Under the pieces are notes generated by a model that saw only the letters and a list, made by a program, of their open reading frames with translations, made no database searches and was not told the DNA's origin. DNA of 64,000 nucleotides from Streptomyces sp. PsTaAH-137 (lineage in GTDB: Bacteria > Actinomycetota > Actinomycetes > Streptomycetales > Streptomycetaceae), in NCBI RefSeq assembly GCF_003259365.1, contig NZ_QLLY01000001.1:248001-312000 (forward strand). Reading direction: 5' to 3'. The translations under genes were made by a program, and so were the position numbers. Below are positions 15,618 to 24,473 of the stretch, in pieces; within the stretch, counting starts at the first letter, position 1, and each line of letters opens with the position of its first letter.

Positions 15618-16751
15618 TCAGACGCCCTGGCCGTTGCCGCCCGAGGCGCCGCCGGTGATGTCGGACTTCTTGATGCCCTTGACGATCTCGTCGAGCGCCG
15701 AGTCGTCCGGTCCCGCCGCCTTCTCCTTCGCCGTCTTCGGCTTGTCCACGCCGAGCCGGATCACGATCAGTGAGTCCGACGCGGTGGGGGAGGGCAGCAC
15801 GACCGACTCCACCCAGGCGTCCACCTTGTCCTCGGTCTCCACGCTCCAGCGGACGAGATAGCCCTTCTGGCCCGCCACCGTGACCTTCTTCGACAGCAGC
15901 TCGTCGTGCCCGGTGATGCCGCCGTAGGTCTTGCCGCCGTAGGACGCCTTCGCGTTCTTGGCGATGTCCTCCTTGGCCGCCGCCTCGGCGGTGGTCGCCG
16001 ACAGCTTGAGCGCCTTCGCCGACGCGCTGGAGGCGCCGCCCTTCACGCACTGCTTGCCCGAGTCGTCGGGGCAGGAGTACGTGCCCGTCTGCACCCCGGC
16101 GGAGCCGACGCCGTCCGCGCCGGTCCAGCCGTCGGGCACCGGCAGGGCTATCCCGTTGCCGATGTCGGTGGCGTAGCCCTTGTCGAGCGGGGCCTGCGGC
16201 GACTGGTCCGGAGCCTCGGGCGACGGGCTGCCGCCCTGGCCGCCCTGACCGCCGCCGTCGCCCTGCCCGCCGTCACCGCTCTCCGGGCCGCCCCCGCCGC
16301 CGGGCGGCTGCGGCTGCCGCGACTGCGAGTCGACCTGATCGCTCTTGCCGTCGTCGCTCGCGGTCAGCGCGTACACGCCGCCGCCGATCCCGGCGAGCAC
16401 CACGACCGCGACGGCCGCCGCGATGGCGATCCGCGCCTTGCTGCGCGGCTTCGGCGGCAACTGCCCCGGATAGGCCGGATAGTTGGGAAATGCCGGATAA
16501 TTCCCGGCCGGAGGGGTCCCGGGAGCGCCCGGCATCTGCATCGGCTGCGGGGGCACCGCCGGCTGCGAAGGCACCGGCGCCGGGGCCCGGTCCGCCTCGG
16601 GCGCCGCGTCCTGCGGCGGATTCGGCGACGGGGTCGTTGCGGGCCGGGTCTGTTCCGTCCAACGGCCGCCGTCCCACCAGCGTTCGGTGCGCGGGCCGCC
16701 TGGAACCTGACCCGGATCGGGGTACCAGCCTGCGGGAGTCTGCGACGTCAT
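15618..16751 (-). CDS. DUF2510 single-pass membrane protein
   Basis: 377 aa from the ATG at 16749-16751. Residues 5-33 are a DUF2510 motif (AGWYPDPGQ, then RTERWWDGGRWTEQT). A Pro-rich stretch follows, then KPRSK and one membrane helix (IAIAAAVAVVVLAGIGGGVY). Outside lies a Gly/Gln/Asp-rich linker and a globular domain of about 190 residues beginning YATDIGNGIALPVPDGWTG, with two Cys (CPDDSGKQC). This is the common actinobacterial architecture of small cytoplasmic DUF2510 plus extracytoplasmic domain. The function is unknown. It is the second DUF2510 protein in the window. Confidence 0.8.
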   Translation of the reverse strand: MTSQTPAGWYPDPGQVPGGPRTERWWDGGRWTEQTRPATTPSPNPPQDAAPEADRAPAPVPSQPAVPPQPMQMPGAPGTPPAGNYPAFPNYPAYPGQLPPKPRSKARIAIAAAVAVVVLAGIGGGVYALTASDDGKSDQVDSQSRQPQPPGGGGGPESGDGGQGDGGGQGGQGGSPSPEAPDQSPQAPLDKGYATDIGNGIALPVPDGWTGADGVGSAGVQTGTYSCPDDSGKQCVKGGASSASAKALKLSATTAEAAAKEDIAKNAKASYGGKTYGGITGHDELLSKKVTVAGQKGYLVRWSVETEDKVDAWVESVVLPSPTASDSLIVIRLGVDKPKTAKEKAAGPDDSALDEIVKGIKKSDITGGASGGNGQGV

Positions 16752-16962
16752 GGCCGCCACAGTATGAGGCGCGCCTGAAAGGCGGATGAGAGGGGCGCTG
16801 TTCAGCGCGCATTACGGGCGAGATCGTTATCAGCCGCGCACACCCCCGGCGCCGACAGCCCCGACCAAATGTCACCGGCTCCGCAACCCCCCACCACGGC
16901 GGCCCGGCGCGCACTACTCTCGTGACCAGCACATCACCGGCACGACACCTGGAGGGTGCGGG

Positions 16963-19638
16963 ATGACTCAGGGACGGCACTCCGACGCCGCCTCCTGTGG
17001 GCCCCAGTTGTGGGAGCGAGAGCCCGAACTGGACGTCGCCGCAAGAGCACTGGACGACCTGTGCGCGGACGCCGCCTCGTCCGGCAGCCTCGTCGTCTAC
17101 CGGGGAGAGGCGGGGATCGGCAAGACCGCCCTGCTCGACCAGGTGCGCCGCCTCGCCCAGGGCCGGGCCACCGTGTGGTCGGCGCGGGGCGGCGAGACCG
17201 TCACCTCCGTCCCGTTCAACGTCGTACGGCAATTGCTGCAGCCCGCACTCCTCGCGCTCTCCGAGGAGGAGTCCCGCGAGTACTTCGGCGACTGGTACGA
17301 CATCGCGGGCCCCGCGCTCGGCATAGCCGAGCCCACCGGCAGACAGGCCGACCCGCAGGGCGTGCGGGACGGCCTCGTCGCCGCGGTCTCCCGACTGGCC
17401 CGGCTGCACTGGCCGCTGGTCCTCCTGATCGACGACGCGCACTGGGCCGACCTGGAGACCCTGGAATGGCTCGTCGCGTTCGCCGAGCGCCTCGACGACC
17501 TGCCGGTCCTGGTCGTCGTCGCACAGCGCGACCCGGAGGACGGACAGGTCGCCGCCTGCCTGGACGCGGTGGCGCTTGCCGCCCGGCAGGACACCCCGCG
17601 GCTGCGCCCGCTCAGCCCGGACGCCACCGCGGGGCTGACCCGGGCGACCCTCGGCCCGCACGCCGACGACCCGTTCTGCCGCGAGGTCTGGGCGGTCACC
17701 GGCGGAAACCCGTACGAGACGGTCGAGTTGCTGGCCAAGGTGCAGGACGCCGGAACGGCGCCCGAGGAGTCCCACGCCGGGGAACTGCGCGCGCTGAACA
17801 AGACGGCCCGCGGCCGCGGCCTCGTCACCCGTCTCGAAGGGCTCGGCACCGAGGCGACCCGGTTCGCCTGGGCCGCCGCCGTCCTCGGCACCCGGATCGA
17901 ACCCGGCCTCGCCGCCCTCCTCGCCGGGATGAACCCCGAGCAGGCCGGCCGCTGCGCCGAGCGGCTGCGCACCGCCCGTATCCTCACCGACGGCACCTAC
18001 GGGGACGTCGGCACCCTGGAGTTCGTCCACCCGCTGATCGCCACGGCCGTCTACCAGTCGATCCCGCCGGCCACCCGCACCGCCATGCACGGCCAGGCCG
18101 CCTGGGCGGTCACCGCCTCCGGGCACGGCCCGGCCGCCGCCTCCCGGCACCTCCTGGAGGTGCACCCCGACGACGACCCCGAACTCGTCGAGCAACTGCG
18201 CGCCGCGGCCCGCGAGCATCTCGCGGTCGGCGCCCCGGCCGCGGCCCGCCGCTGCCTGGAGCGCGCGCTGGAGGAACCGCCGCTGCCCGAGCTGTGGCCG
18301 CACGTGCAGTACGAGCTGGGCTGCGCCACCCTGCTCACCTCACCGGCCACCACCGTCCGGCATCTGCGCGCCGCCCTCGAAGCCACCCCGGGCCTGTACG
18401 GCGAGGAGCGCGTCGACGCGGTCTGCCGGATGGCCCAGGCGCTGGTCCACAACGACCAGCTCGCGGACGCGCTCACCCTCATCGACACCGAGTCCCACCA
18501 GCTGGAGGCGGGCCCGCAGCGGCTGCGGCTCCAGGCCAGCCGGTTCTTCTGGGAGAGCATCTACAACGGCGAGTCGGACGCCCCGGCCCGCTCCCGCAGG
18601 CTCGCGGACCTCGCCGCCAAGGTCACCGGCCGGGACAACGCCGAGCGGGTGCTGCTCATCCTGCGCGCCTTCGACATGATGAACCGCGGGGAGAACGCCG
18701 AGGAGGTCGCCGAGTACTGCGACCGCGCCCTGGTCAACGGCCGGCTCGCGCCCGGACTCGGCTGGACCGACACCGAGTGGAGCTTCGAGATCCTGATCGC
18801 CCTCGGGTTCTCGTACATCTTCTCCGACCGTCTCGACCGCGCCGAGAGCCTCTTCGCGGAAGGCATCCGGGCCTACGAGAGCGCGGGCTGGAGCGGCGGA
18901 CACCTCGCCGTCGCCCACGCCTTCGCCGGATACGTGCATCGCAGGCGCGGCCGGCTCACCGAGGCGGAGGCGCTGCTGCGCGAGGCACTGCGGCTGACCG
19001 ACCGCGTCGGCCGGGGGCTGCCCATGCACTGGGACGCCGCGGGCAAGCTCATCGACACGCTGCTCGCCCGGGGCCGGCCCGACGAGGCCCTCAAGATCGC
19101 CGAGCGGTACGACTACGCGCCGCCGTACCCGTCGACGATCCTGTTCCCGGAGGCGTACTCCGTGCGCGGCCGGCTGATGCTCGCCATCGGGCGCACCGCC
19201 GAGGGCATCAGCGAACTGGAGGCCGCGAGCAAGGCCGCGCAGGCCCGCGGCGGGCACAACACCATCGTCTCCTCGTGGGCCTGCGACCTGGCTCGCGCCG
19301 TCGCCGACACCGATCCCAAGCGTGCCGCCGATCTCGCGGTGCAGGCCCGCGTCCAGGCGGAGCGGCTCGGTACCGACACGGCGATAGGGGAGGCGCTGCG
19401 GTGTGCTGCCGCGCTGGAGACCGGGCAGCGGCAACTGACCCTGTACGCCAAGGCCGTGACCTATCTCGAGGCGTCGCCGAGCGCCTACGAGCATGCGCTG
19501 GCCCGCGTCGAGTACGGGATCGCGGCCCGGTCGCGGGCCGAGCTCAACCGCGGTCTGCAACTGGCCCGCTCCTGCGGCGCCGAGGGCCTGGCCAACCGGG
19601 CCCGAGAGGTACTGGAAACGGGCCGCGGCCTGCACTGA
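16963..19638 (+). CDS. Large MalT/LAL-like ATPase with TPR repeats but no C-terminal HTH
   Basis: 891 aa from the ATG at 16963 (GGAGGG upstream); an earlier in-frame start at 16786 adds unlikely sequence. Walker A is YRGEAGIGKTALL (about residues 46-58) and Walker B LVLLIDDAHWAD (about 149-160), as in AAA_16 ATPases of the LuxR LAL class. The C-terminal 500 residues are TPR-like helices (ARCLERALEE, LTEAEALLREALRLTDR). The protein stops at ANRAREVLETGRGLH, just where a LuxR-type helix-turn-helix would begin, and none is found downstream. It may act as a signalling ATPase through partner proteins, or be a regulator that lost its DNA-binding end. Confidence 0.8.
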   Translation: MTQGRHSDAASCGPQLWEREPELDVAARALDDLCADAASSGSLVVYRGEAGIGKTALLDQVRRLAQGRATVWSARGGETVTSVPFNVVRQLLQPALLALSEEESREYFGDWYDIAGPALGIAEPTGRQADPQGVRDGLVAAVSRLARLHWPLVLLIDDAHWADLETLEWLVAFAERLDDLPVLVVVAQRDPEDGQVAACLDAVALAARQDTPRLRPLSPDATAGLTRATLGPHADDPFCREVWAVTGGNPYETVELLAKVQDAGTAPEESHAGELRALNKTARGRGLVTRLEGLGTEATRFAWAAAVLGTRIEPGLAALLAGMNPEQAGRCAERLRTARILTDGTYGDVGTLEFVHPLIATAVYQSIPPATRTAMHGQAAWAVTASGHGPAAASRHLLEVHPDDDPELVEQLRAAAREHLAVGAPAAARRCLERALEEPPLPELWPHVQYELGCATLLTSPATTVRHLRAALEATPGLYGEERVDAVCRMAQALVHNDQLADALTLIDTESHQLEAGPQRLRLQASRFFWESIYNGESDAPARSRRLADLAAKVTGRDNAERVLLILRAFDMMNRGENAEEVAEYCDRALVNGRLAPGLGWTDTEWSFEILIALGFSYIFSDRLDRAESLFAEGIRAYESAGWSGGHLAVAHAFAGYVHRRRGRLTEAEALLREALRLTDRVGRGLPMHWDAAGKLIDTLLARGRPDEALKIAERYDYAPPYPSTILFPEAYSVRGRLMLAIGRTAEGISELEAASKAAQARGGHNTIVSSWACDLARAVADTDPKRAADLAVQARVQAERLGTDTAIGEALRCAAALETGQRQLTLYAKAVTYLEASPSAYEHALARVEYGIAARSRAELNRGLQLARSCGAEGLANRAREVLETGRGLH

Positions 19639-19927
19639 CCGGTTCTTCGTCCGCGGCCCGGTGGGGCTTCTCGCGCAGTTCCCCGCGCCCCTGAAGCCAT
19701 GCGCTGCGCGCAGCCTTCCCCTGAGCCTGCGCTCCGCGCGCCTCCCGACGGGGGCGGCGGCAGCGGTGGCGCGCCTCTCTTGATGAGATGCCACACGAAG
19801 TGCGCATCTCAGGGGCGCGGGGAACTGCGCGACCAGCCACGACGGTGGCGCGCGTGAGGATCTGGTTTTAGGGGCGCGGGGAACTGCGCGACCAGCCCCC
19901 ACCGGGGCCGCAGACGAAGAACCGGCT
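19638..19927. repeat. Long imperfect inverted repeat with three dispersed-repeat copies
   Basis: This 287-bp convergent gap holds no gene. Its ends are an imperfect inverted repeat of about 55 bp: ACCGGTTCTTCGTCCGCGGC on the left (from 19638) matches the reverse complement of the right end, which ends in GCAGACGAAGAACCGG (19911-19926). Each end contains the dispersed core GGGGCGCGGGGAACTGCGCG (19671-19692 reversed, and 19870-19897), and a third copy lies at 19811-19838. Between them is low-complexity GC sequence. A bidirectional terminator role is likely, but the length and arm conservation exceed a simple hairpin. Confidence 0.75.
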
Positions 19928-21035
19928 ACTCCTCGGAGAGCACGCGCTGAGCCACTCCGAAGGCCGAGTTGGCCGCAGGCACACCCACATACACCGCGCA
20001 CTGCTGGAGCACGGCCCCGATCTCGTCCGGGGTGAGGCCGTTGCGGCGGGCGGCTCTGACATGCATGGCCAGCTCGTCGTAGTGGCCGTGCGCGACCAGC
20101 GCGGTCATGGTGATCATGCTGCGCTCGCGGCGGCTGAGCGTCGGGTCGGTCCAGATCTCGCCCCACGCGTACCGCGAGATGAAGTCCTGGAACCGAGCCG
20201 TGAACGGCGTCTGCCGAGCCTGCGCCCGGTCGACGTGCGCGTCGCCGAGGACCTGGCGCCGCACCTCCATGCCACGCCGCGGGCCCTGCCCGAAGTGGGA
20301 CCGGAGCACCCCGAGGACGGCCTCCGGGCGTTCGGCGACGGCCAGGTGCGAGGCGCGGGACAGCTCCACGAGTTCGGCGCCGGGCACCGCGTCGGCGATC
20401 TCCCGCAGATGCGCGGGCGGTGTCGCCGGGTCGTCGCGCCCGGCGACGAGCAGCGTGGGCACCGTGATGTCCGGCAGCCGATCGCGCAGATCGAAGGCGG
20501 CGAGCGCGTCGCAGCAGGCGGCGTACGCCTCGGGGGAGGCATCCCGGTTGTCCCGCACCAGACGCGGCGCGGAGAACCCGGGAGTGAACCAGCGCGTCGG
20601 CGCGCTCTCGGCCACCCCGGCCGTGCCTTCCTTGCGGACCAGCGCGGCCCGCTCCTGCCAGGGACCCGGCCCGCCGAAGTGCGCGGAGGAGCAGAGCACG
20701 GCGAGGCTGCTGATCCGCTCCGGGTGGTGCACGGCGAGGTGCAGCCCGACGGCGCCGCCCAGCGACACACCCGCGTAGGCGAACCGGTCGATCCCCAGCT
20801 CGTCGGCGAGTGCGAGAACGAGTTCGGCGAGGTCACCGACGGTGGCACCGGCGGAGATCAGCTCGGCGTCGGACCCGCCGTGTCCCGGCAGGTCCCAGCG
20901 CACGACGCGACGGTCCGTCGACAGCTCGGGCACCACCTGGTCCCAGAGCGCGAGCGACGTCCCGAGGGAAGGGCCGAGCAGCAGCGGGGGCGCCGTGGGG
21001 GAGCCCTCGACGCGGTGGTGAAGAAGACGACTCAT
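19926..21035 (-). CDS. pcaL: PcaL: fused 3-oxoadipate enol-lactonase / 4-carboxymuconolactone decarboxylase
   Basis: 369 aa. Residues 1 to about 250 are an alpha/beta-hydrolase with GVSLGG (nucleophile Ser91) and a late ASHLAVAERP with the catalytic His: the enol-lactonase (PcaD) part. From about residue 255, GDAHVDRAQARQTPFTARFQDFISRYAWGEIW-type sequence and TPDEIGAVLQQCAVYVG form the CMD decarboxylase (PcaC) part. The fusion converts 4-carboxymuconolactone through the enol-lactone to beta-ketoadipate in one polypeptide, as in other actinobacteria. It is the last gene of pcaHGBL, 37 bp after pcaB. Confidence 0.95.
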   Translation of the reverse strand: MSRLLHHRVEGSPTAPPLLLGPSLGTSLALWDQVVPELSTDRRVVRWDLPGHGGSDAELISAGATVGDLAELVLALADELGIDRFAYAGVSLGGAVGLHLAVHHPERISSLAVLCSSAHFGGPGPWQERAALVRKEGTAGVAESAPTRWFTPGFSAPRLVRDNRDASPEAYAACCDALAAFDLRDRLPDITVPTLLVAGRDDPATPPAHLREIADAVPGAELVELSRASHLAVAERPEAVLGVLRSHFGQGPRRGMEVRRQVLGDAHVDRAQARQTPFTARFQDFISRYAWGEIWTDPTLSRRERSMITMTALVAHGHYDELAMHVRAARRNGLTPDEIGAVLQQCAVYVGVPAANSAFGVAQRVLSEE

Positions 21036-21072
21036 GGTGAACTCCAGTGGGAGGGAAGACGGGCGAGGGGGC

Positions 21073-22377
21073 TCACATCCGGGTCAGCGCCCGGTCGACC
21101 AGCGCCCCGGCGGCCCCCACGTACCGGGCCGGATCGAGCAGCGCCCCGACATCGACGCTCTTCAGCTCGGGTGCGTCGGCGAGCGCCTCCCGCAGCGAAC
21201 ACCCGCGCTCCCGGGCCGCCTTCGCGGCAGCACCCAGCAACTCCTTCGCCCGCGACCGGCCCACGACACCGGCCAGCTCGGCGGAGACCCGCTCGGAGAC
21301 GATCGCGCCCCCGGTCAGCGCCAGATGCTCGCGCATCACGTCACCGCGCACCACGAGACCCCGGGTCAGCTCGGCGGCGTCCCGGGCCGCCCCGCCGACC
21401 AGCCGCAACAGCTCCCGCAGCGTGGCCCACTCGGCGTGCCAGGCTCCGGCCGGCCGCTCGTCCTCAGCCGGAAGCGACCCGTACAGCGTCGCCGCGAGCC
21501 CGGGCGCCCGCCGGGCCGCGGCGGCGATCAGCGTGGAGCGCACCGGGTTCGCCTTGTGCGGCATGGCGGAGGAACCGCCGCCGGCGCCCTCGGCCAGCTC
21601 TCCGATCTCCGTACGGGACAGGGTGAGCACATCGACGGCCATCTTGCCGAGCGCGCCCGCCGTGAAGGCCAGCGCCCCCGCCAGATCGGCGACCGGGGTC
21701 CGCAGCACGTGCCACGGCAACACCGGTGCGGCCAGACCGAGTTGCCCGGCGTACGCGTCCACGAGGGCGAGCGGGTCCTGGGCGCCGTACGCCTCGAAGG
21801 CCGCGAGGGTTCCCGCCGCGCCGCCGAGCTGGACCGGCAGCACGACCGCCCGCAGCCGGTCCCGCGCGTCGAGCACGAGCGAGCGCCAGCCGGCCGCCTT
21901 CAGTCCGAACGTCGTCGGCACCGCGTGCTGGGTGAGCGTCCGGCCCGGCAGGACGGTGTCCCGGTGCTCGGCCGCGATCCGCCCCAACGCATCCGCCGTG
22001 GCGTCGAGTTCGCCGGTCACGAGGCTCAGGGTCCGTGCCGCGACGAGCATCAGTGCGGTGTCGAGCACGTCCTGGCTGGTCGCGCCCCGGTGCACATACG
22101 CACCCCACCGCTCCGGCACCGCCGCCGTCAGATCGGCGACCAGCGGGATCACCGGATTGCCGCCGGAGCGGGCCCGGCGCGCGAGGTCCCGTACGTCGAA
22201 GGCGTCGGCCTCGGCCGCCGCGGTCACCGCGTCGGCGGCCTCGGCGGGCGCGAGCCCGAGCGCCGACTGCGCCCGGGTCAGACCCGCCTCCGCGTCCAAC
22301 AGGGCCTGGAGGAAGGCGTGTTCGGAGGTGGTGCGCTCGGTGGGCGCGTCCTCGCTGCCGGGGTCGAACAACGTCAC
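21073..22377 (-). CDS. pcaB: PcaB: 3-carboxy-cis,cis-muconate cycloisomerase
   Basis: 434 aa of the aspartase/fumarase superfamily. The signature GGSSAMPHKANPVRS is present, with the flexible-loop serines and the conserved MPHKANP core. HRGATSQDVLDTALML is the conserved second block of the cycloisomerase branch. It converts 3-carboxymuconate to 4-carboxymuconolactone. The GTG start at 22375-22377 overlaps the pcaG stop by four bases (GTGA), showing translational coupling. Confidence 0.95.
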   Translation of the reverse strand: MTLFDPGSEDAPTERTTSEHAFLQALLDAEAGLTRAQSALGLAPAEAADAVTAAAEADAFDVRDLARRARSGGNPVIPLVADLTAAVPERWGAYVHRGATSQDVLDTALMLVAARTLSLVTGELDATADALGRIAAEHRDTVLPGRTLTQHAVPTTFGLKAAGWRSLVLDARDRLRAVVLPVQLGGAAGTLAAFEAYGAQDPLALVDAYAGQLGLAAPVLPWHVLRTPVADLAGALAFTAGALGKMAVDVLTLSRTEIGELAEGAGGGSSAMPHKANPVRSTLIAAAARRAPGLAATLYGSLPAEDERPAGAWHAEWATLRELLRLVGGAARDAAELTRGLVVRGDVMREHLALTGGAIVSERVSAELAGVVGRSRAKELLGAAAKAARERGCSLREALADAPELKSVDVGALLDPARYVGAAGALVDRALTRM

Positions 22378-22979
22378 GTGAACTCCAGGAAGACCGTCTC
22401 GCCCTCGCCCTGAAGGCGCACGTCGAAACGGTACGTGCCGTCGGCCTGCGGACGGGCGATCAGCGTGTCGCGGCGCTCCTGCGGAAGCCGCGCGAGCAGC
22501 GGGTCGGCGGCGAGCGCGGCCTCGTCCGACGGGAAGTAGATCCGCGTGAACAGATGGACGAGCAGCCCGCGCGCGAACACGCAGACGCTCAGACAGGGAG
22601 CGCTGTCACCGCGTGCGCCGGGCCGCAGGGTACGCGCGTACCAGTGGCCGTTCGCATCGGTCTGGACGCGGCCCCAGCCGGTGAACTCCACGCCGTTGCG
22701 CCCCAGATAGCCGCCGGTGGCCGGGTCGCGCCGGATCGAGCCGTCGACCTGCGGCAGATTCCCCTCGGGGTCGGGGCCCCACAGCTCCAGGAACGCGTCG
22801 GGCAGGGCGTTGCCCTCGCCGTCGTACACGTAGCCCTGGAGCGTGACGGTGTCCGGGTGGCCGACGGGCGCGATATCGGGGCCGCCCGGGAACGGCAGCG
22901 CGTAGCCGTAGAACGGGCCGACCGTATGCGACGGCGTCGGCAGGATCTGCTCGGGCCTGCTCGTGTCGATCTTCGTCAT
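22374..22979 (-). CDS. pcaG: PcaG: protocatechuate 3,4-dioxygenase alpha subunit
   Basis: 201 aa. It opens LPTPSHTVGPFYGYAL, the hallmark of PcaG, followed by VTLQGYVYDGEGNALPDAFLE and FTGWGRVQTDANGHWYARTL. The alpha chain shares the beta-sandwich fold with PcaH but lacks the full set of iron ligands; it completes the active-site pocket. It lies 8 bp after pcaH and overlaps pcaB. Confidence 0.95.
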   Translation of the reverse strand: MTKIDTSRPEQILPTPSHTVGPFYGYALPFPGGPDIAPVGHPDTVTLQGYVYDGEGNALPDAFLELWGPDPEGNLPQVDGSIRRDPATGGYLGRNGVEFTGWGRVQTDANGHWYARTLRPGARGDSAPCLSVCVFARGLLVHLFTRIYFPSDEAALAADPLLARLPQERRDTLIARPQADGTYRFDVRLQGEGETVFLEFT

Positions 22980-22987
22980 GGGTCTGC

Positions 22988-23761
22988 TCAGCGCCCTTCT
23001 TCGATCCAGGTGGCCTGCGGGCCGTCGAGCACGATGTCCCAGTGGTAGCCCATGGAGAACTCCGGCACGGACAGGCTGTGGTCGTAGGTGGCGACCAGGC
23101 GCTGCCGGGCGGCGTCGTCGGTGACGGACTGGATGATCGGGTCGTACGGGAACAGCGGGTCACTCGGGAAGTACATCTGCGTCACGAGCCGCTGGGTGAA
23201 CGCCGAGCCGAACATCGAGAAGTGGATGTGCGCGGGCCGCCAGGCGTTGACGTGGTTGCGCCACGGATACGGTCCCGGCTGGATCGTCGTGAACCGATAG
23301 CCGCCCTGATTATCCGTCAGCACCCGTCCCACACCCGTGAAGTTGGGGTCGAGCGGGGCGTCGTGCTGCTCGCGCTGATGGGCGTAGCGGCCGGCCGAGT
23401 TGGCCTGCCAGATCTCGATCAGCTGGCCGCGCAGCGGACGCCCGGCGCGGTCGAGAAGACGGCCCGAGACGGTGATCCGCTCGCCGATCGGCTCGCCGGT
23501 GTGCTGCCGGGTGAGGTCGTTGTCGATGTCGGTGATGTCGCGCTCGCCGAAGGCGGGGGAGGCCAGCTCCACCAGCTCCGGGTCCTTCGACACGTCGATG
23601 GCTATCGGCGGCTGCTTCGGATGGCGCAGCGTCGAGGAGCGGTAGGGGGCGTAGTCGCGGCGCGGGTGGTGCTCGACGGGCGCCCCGCCGGCGACCCGCT
23701 TCTCGTACGCGGCGTGCTCGGCCGCGATCTCGGTGTCTATGTCGTGCTGGGTGAGGGGCAT
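22988..23761 (-). CDS. pcaH: PcaH: protocatechuate 3,4-dioxygenase beta subunit
   Basis: 257 aa. The iron ligands expected in PcaH are visible: Tyr in AGRYAHQREQHD, Tyr in GPYPWRNHVNAWRPAHIHFS and both His in its HIH. The enzyme performs intradiol cleavage of protocatechuate to 3-carboxy-cis,cis-muconate with Fe(III) and O2. It is the first gene of the leftward pcaHGBL unit, and its promoter region contains the palindrome at 23833-23854. In S. coelicolor the comparable operon, as I recall, begins with pcaIJF; those genes are not in this window. Confidence 0.96.
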   Translation of the reverse strand: MPLTQHDIDTEIAAEHAAYEKRVAGGAPVEHHPRRDYAPYRSSTLRHPKQPPIAIDVSKDPELVELASPAFGERDITDIDNDLTRQHTGEPIGERITVSGRLLDRAGRPLRGQLIEIWQANSAGRYAHQREQHDAPLDPNFTGVGRVLTDNQGGYRFTTIQPGPYPWRNHVNAWRPAHIHFSMFGSAFTQRLVTQMYFPSDPLFPYDPIIQSVTDDAARQRLVATYDHSLSVPEFSMGYHWDIVLDGPQATWIEEGR

Positions 23762-23832
23762 GGGAGTTCGTGGCCTTCCTGAGGTTCCCGTACGAGGGCG
23801 AGGCCCCGGCCGACATGAATTCTGACTCCAAG

Positions 23833-23854
23833 AATGCTCAGCGCACTGAGCATT
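23833..23854. promoter_or_regulatory. Probable PcaV operator in the pcaH-pcaV gap
   Basis: AATGCTCAG (23833-23841) and CTGAGCATT (23846-23854) form a perfect 9-bp inverted repeat with 4-bp spacing, 72 bp upstream of pcaH. A partial second copy, GCTCAGTACACTCAC (23911-23925), overlaps TACACT at 23917-23922, a probable -10 of pcaV. The arrangement predicts repression of pca genes and autorepression, relieved by protocatechuate. Confidence 0.75.
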
Positions 23855-23954
23855 ATGTGGGTGGCCGACACGTTGCCACTGGTTATGAGAGCCGTCAAGG
23901 GTCTAAAATCGCTCAGTACACTCACGTAAATCCGACGCAGACCGGAGGTCCGCG

Positions 23955-24425
23955 ATGGTCGCGGTGGACCTGAGCAGCCATCCCGGGCACCTCGCCCGAC
24001 GGCTCCAGCAGGCGCACTATCTGCTGTGGAACACGATGGTCTCCGAGGAGATCACGTCACCCCAGTTCGCGGTCCTGAACGCGCTGGTGGCCGAGCCGGG
24101 CCTGGACCAGCGCACGGTCGGCGAGCGCGTGGGCCTCGACCGGTCCACGATCGCCGAGGTGATCAGCAGGCTCACCCGGCGCGAGCTGATCGACAAGGTG
24201 CGCGATCAGCGGGACGGCCGCCGCTGGCTGCTCCGCCTGACCGCCGAGGGCCTGCGCGCGCACAAGAAGCTGACCCTGCGCACGGCCCGGATGAACCAGA
24301 TCTTCCTGGCGCCGCTCGACGCGGCGGAGCAGGCGCAGTTCTTCGACCTCATCCAGCGGGTGGCGGACGCGGCGGAGGGGCTGCGCCGCCCGCAGGAACC
24401 GGCGGCGGGCGCGACGCACGGCTGA
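23955..24425 (+). CDS. pcaV: PcaV: MarR-family protocatechuate-responsive repressor
   Basis: 156 aa. The MarR winged helix includes LDQRTVGERVGLDRSTIAEV (recognition region) and the wing KVRDQRDGRRWLLRL. The N-terminus SSHPGHLARRLQQAHYLLWN closely resembles S. coelicolor PcaV, including Arg15, the residue reported to contact protocatechuate. Divergence from pcaH and the shared palindrome support the same regulatory role. The ATG is preceded by ACCGGAGGTCCGCG. Confidence 0.92.
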   Translation: MVAVDLSSHPGHLARRLQQAHYLLWNTMVSEEITSPQFAVLNALVAEPGLDQRTVGERVGLDRSTIAEVISRLTRRELIDKVRDQRDGRRWLLRLTAEGLRAHKKLTLRTARMNQIFLAPLDAAEQAQFFDLIQRVADAAEGLRRPQEPAAGATHG

Positions 24426-24464
24426 CCCCGGGCCCCTGAGGAGCTGACCCCGGGCCCCTGAGGA
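24421..24464. repeat. Exact tandem duplication of 22 bp at the 3' end of pcaV
   Basis: The unit GCTGACCCCGGGCCCCTGAG plus GA occurs at 24421-24442 and again, without change, at 24443-24464. The first copy contains the pcaV stop TGA. Each copy has a CCCCGGGCCCC core. It fills almost all of the 48-bp convergent gap with the DUF3048 gene and may have arisen by slippage. Confidence 0.85.
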
Positions 24465-24473
24465 TCTGCACGG

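Noticed and set aside
19811..19897. CRISPR-like array from the repeated GGGGCGCGGGGAACTGCGCG
   Set aside because: Copies are few, irregularly spaced, in both orientations and also scattered at other gene ends; no cas genes are present.
19639..19925. Lost LuxR HTH exon after the LAL-like ATPase
   Set aside because: No frame in the gap encodes an HTH-like sequence; the DNA is made of repeat elements.
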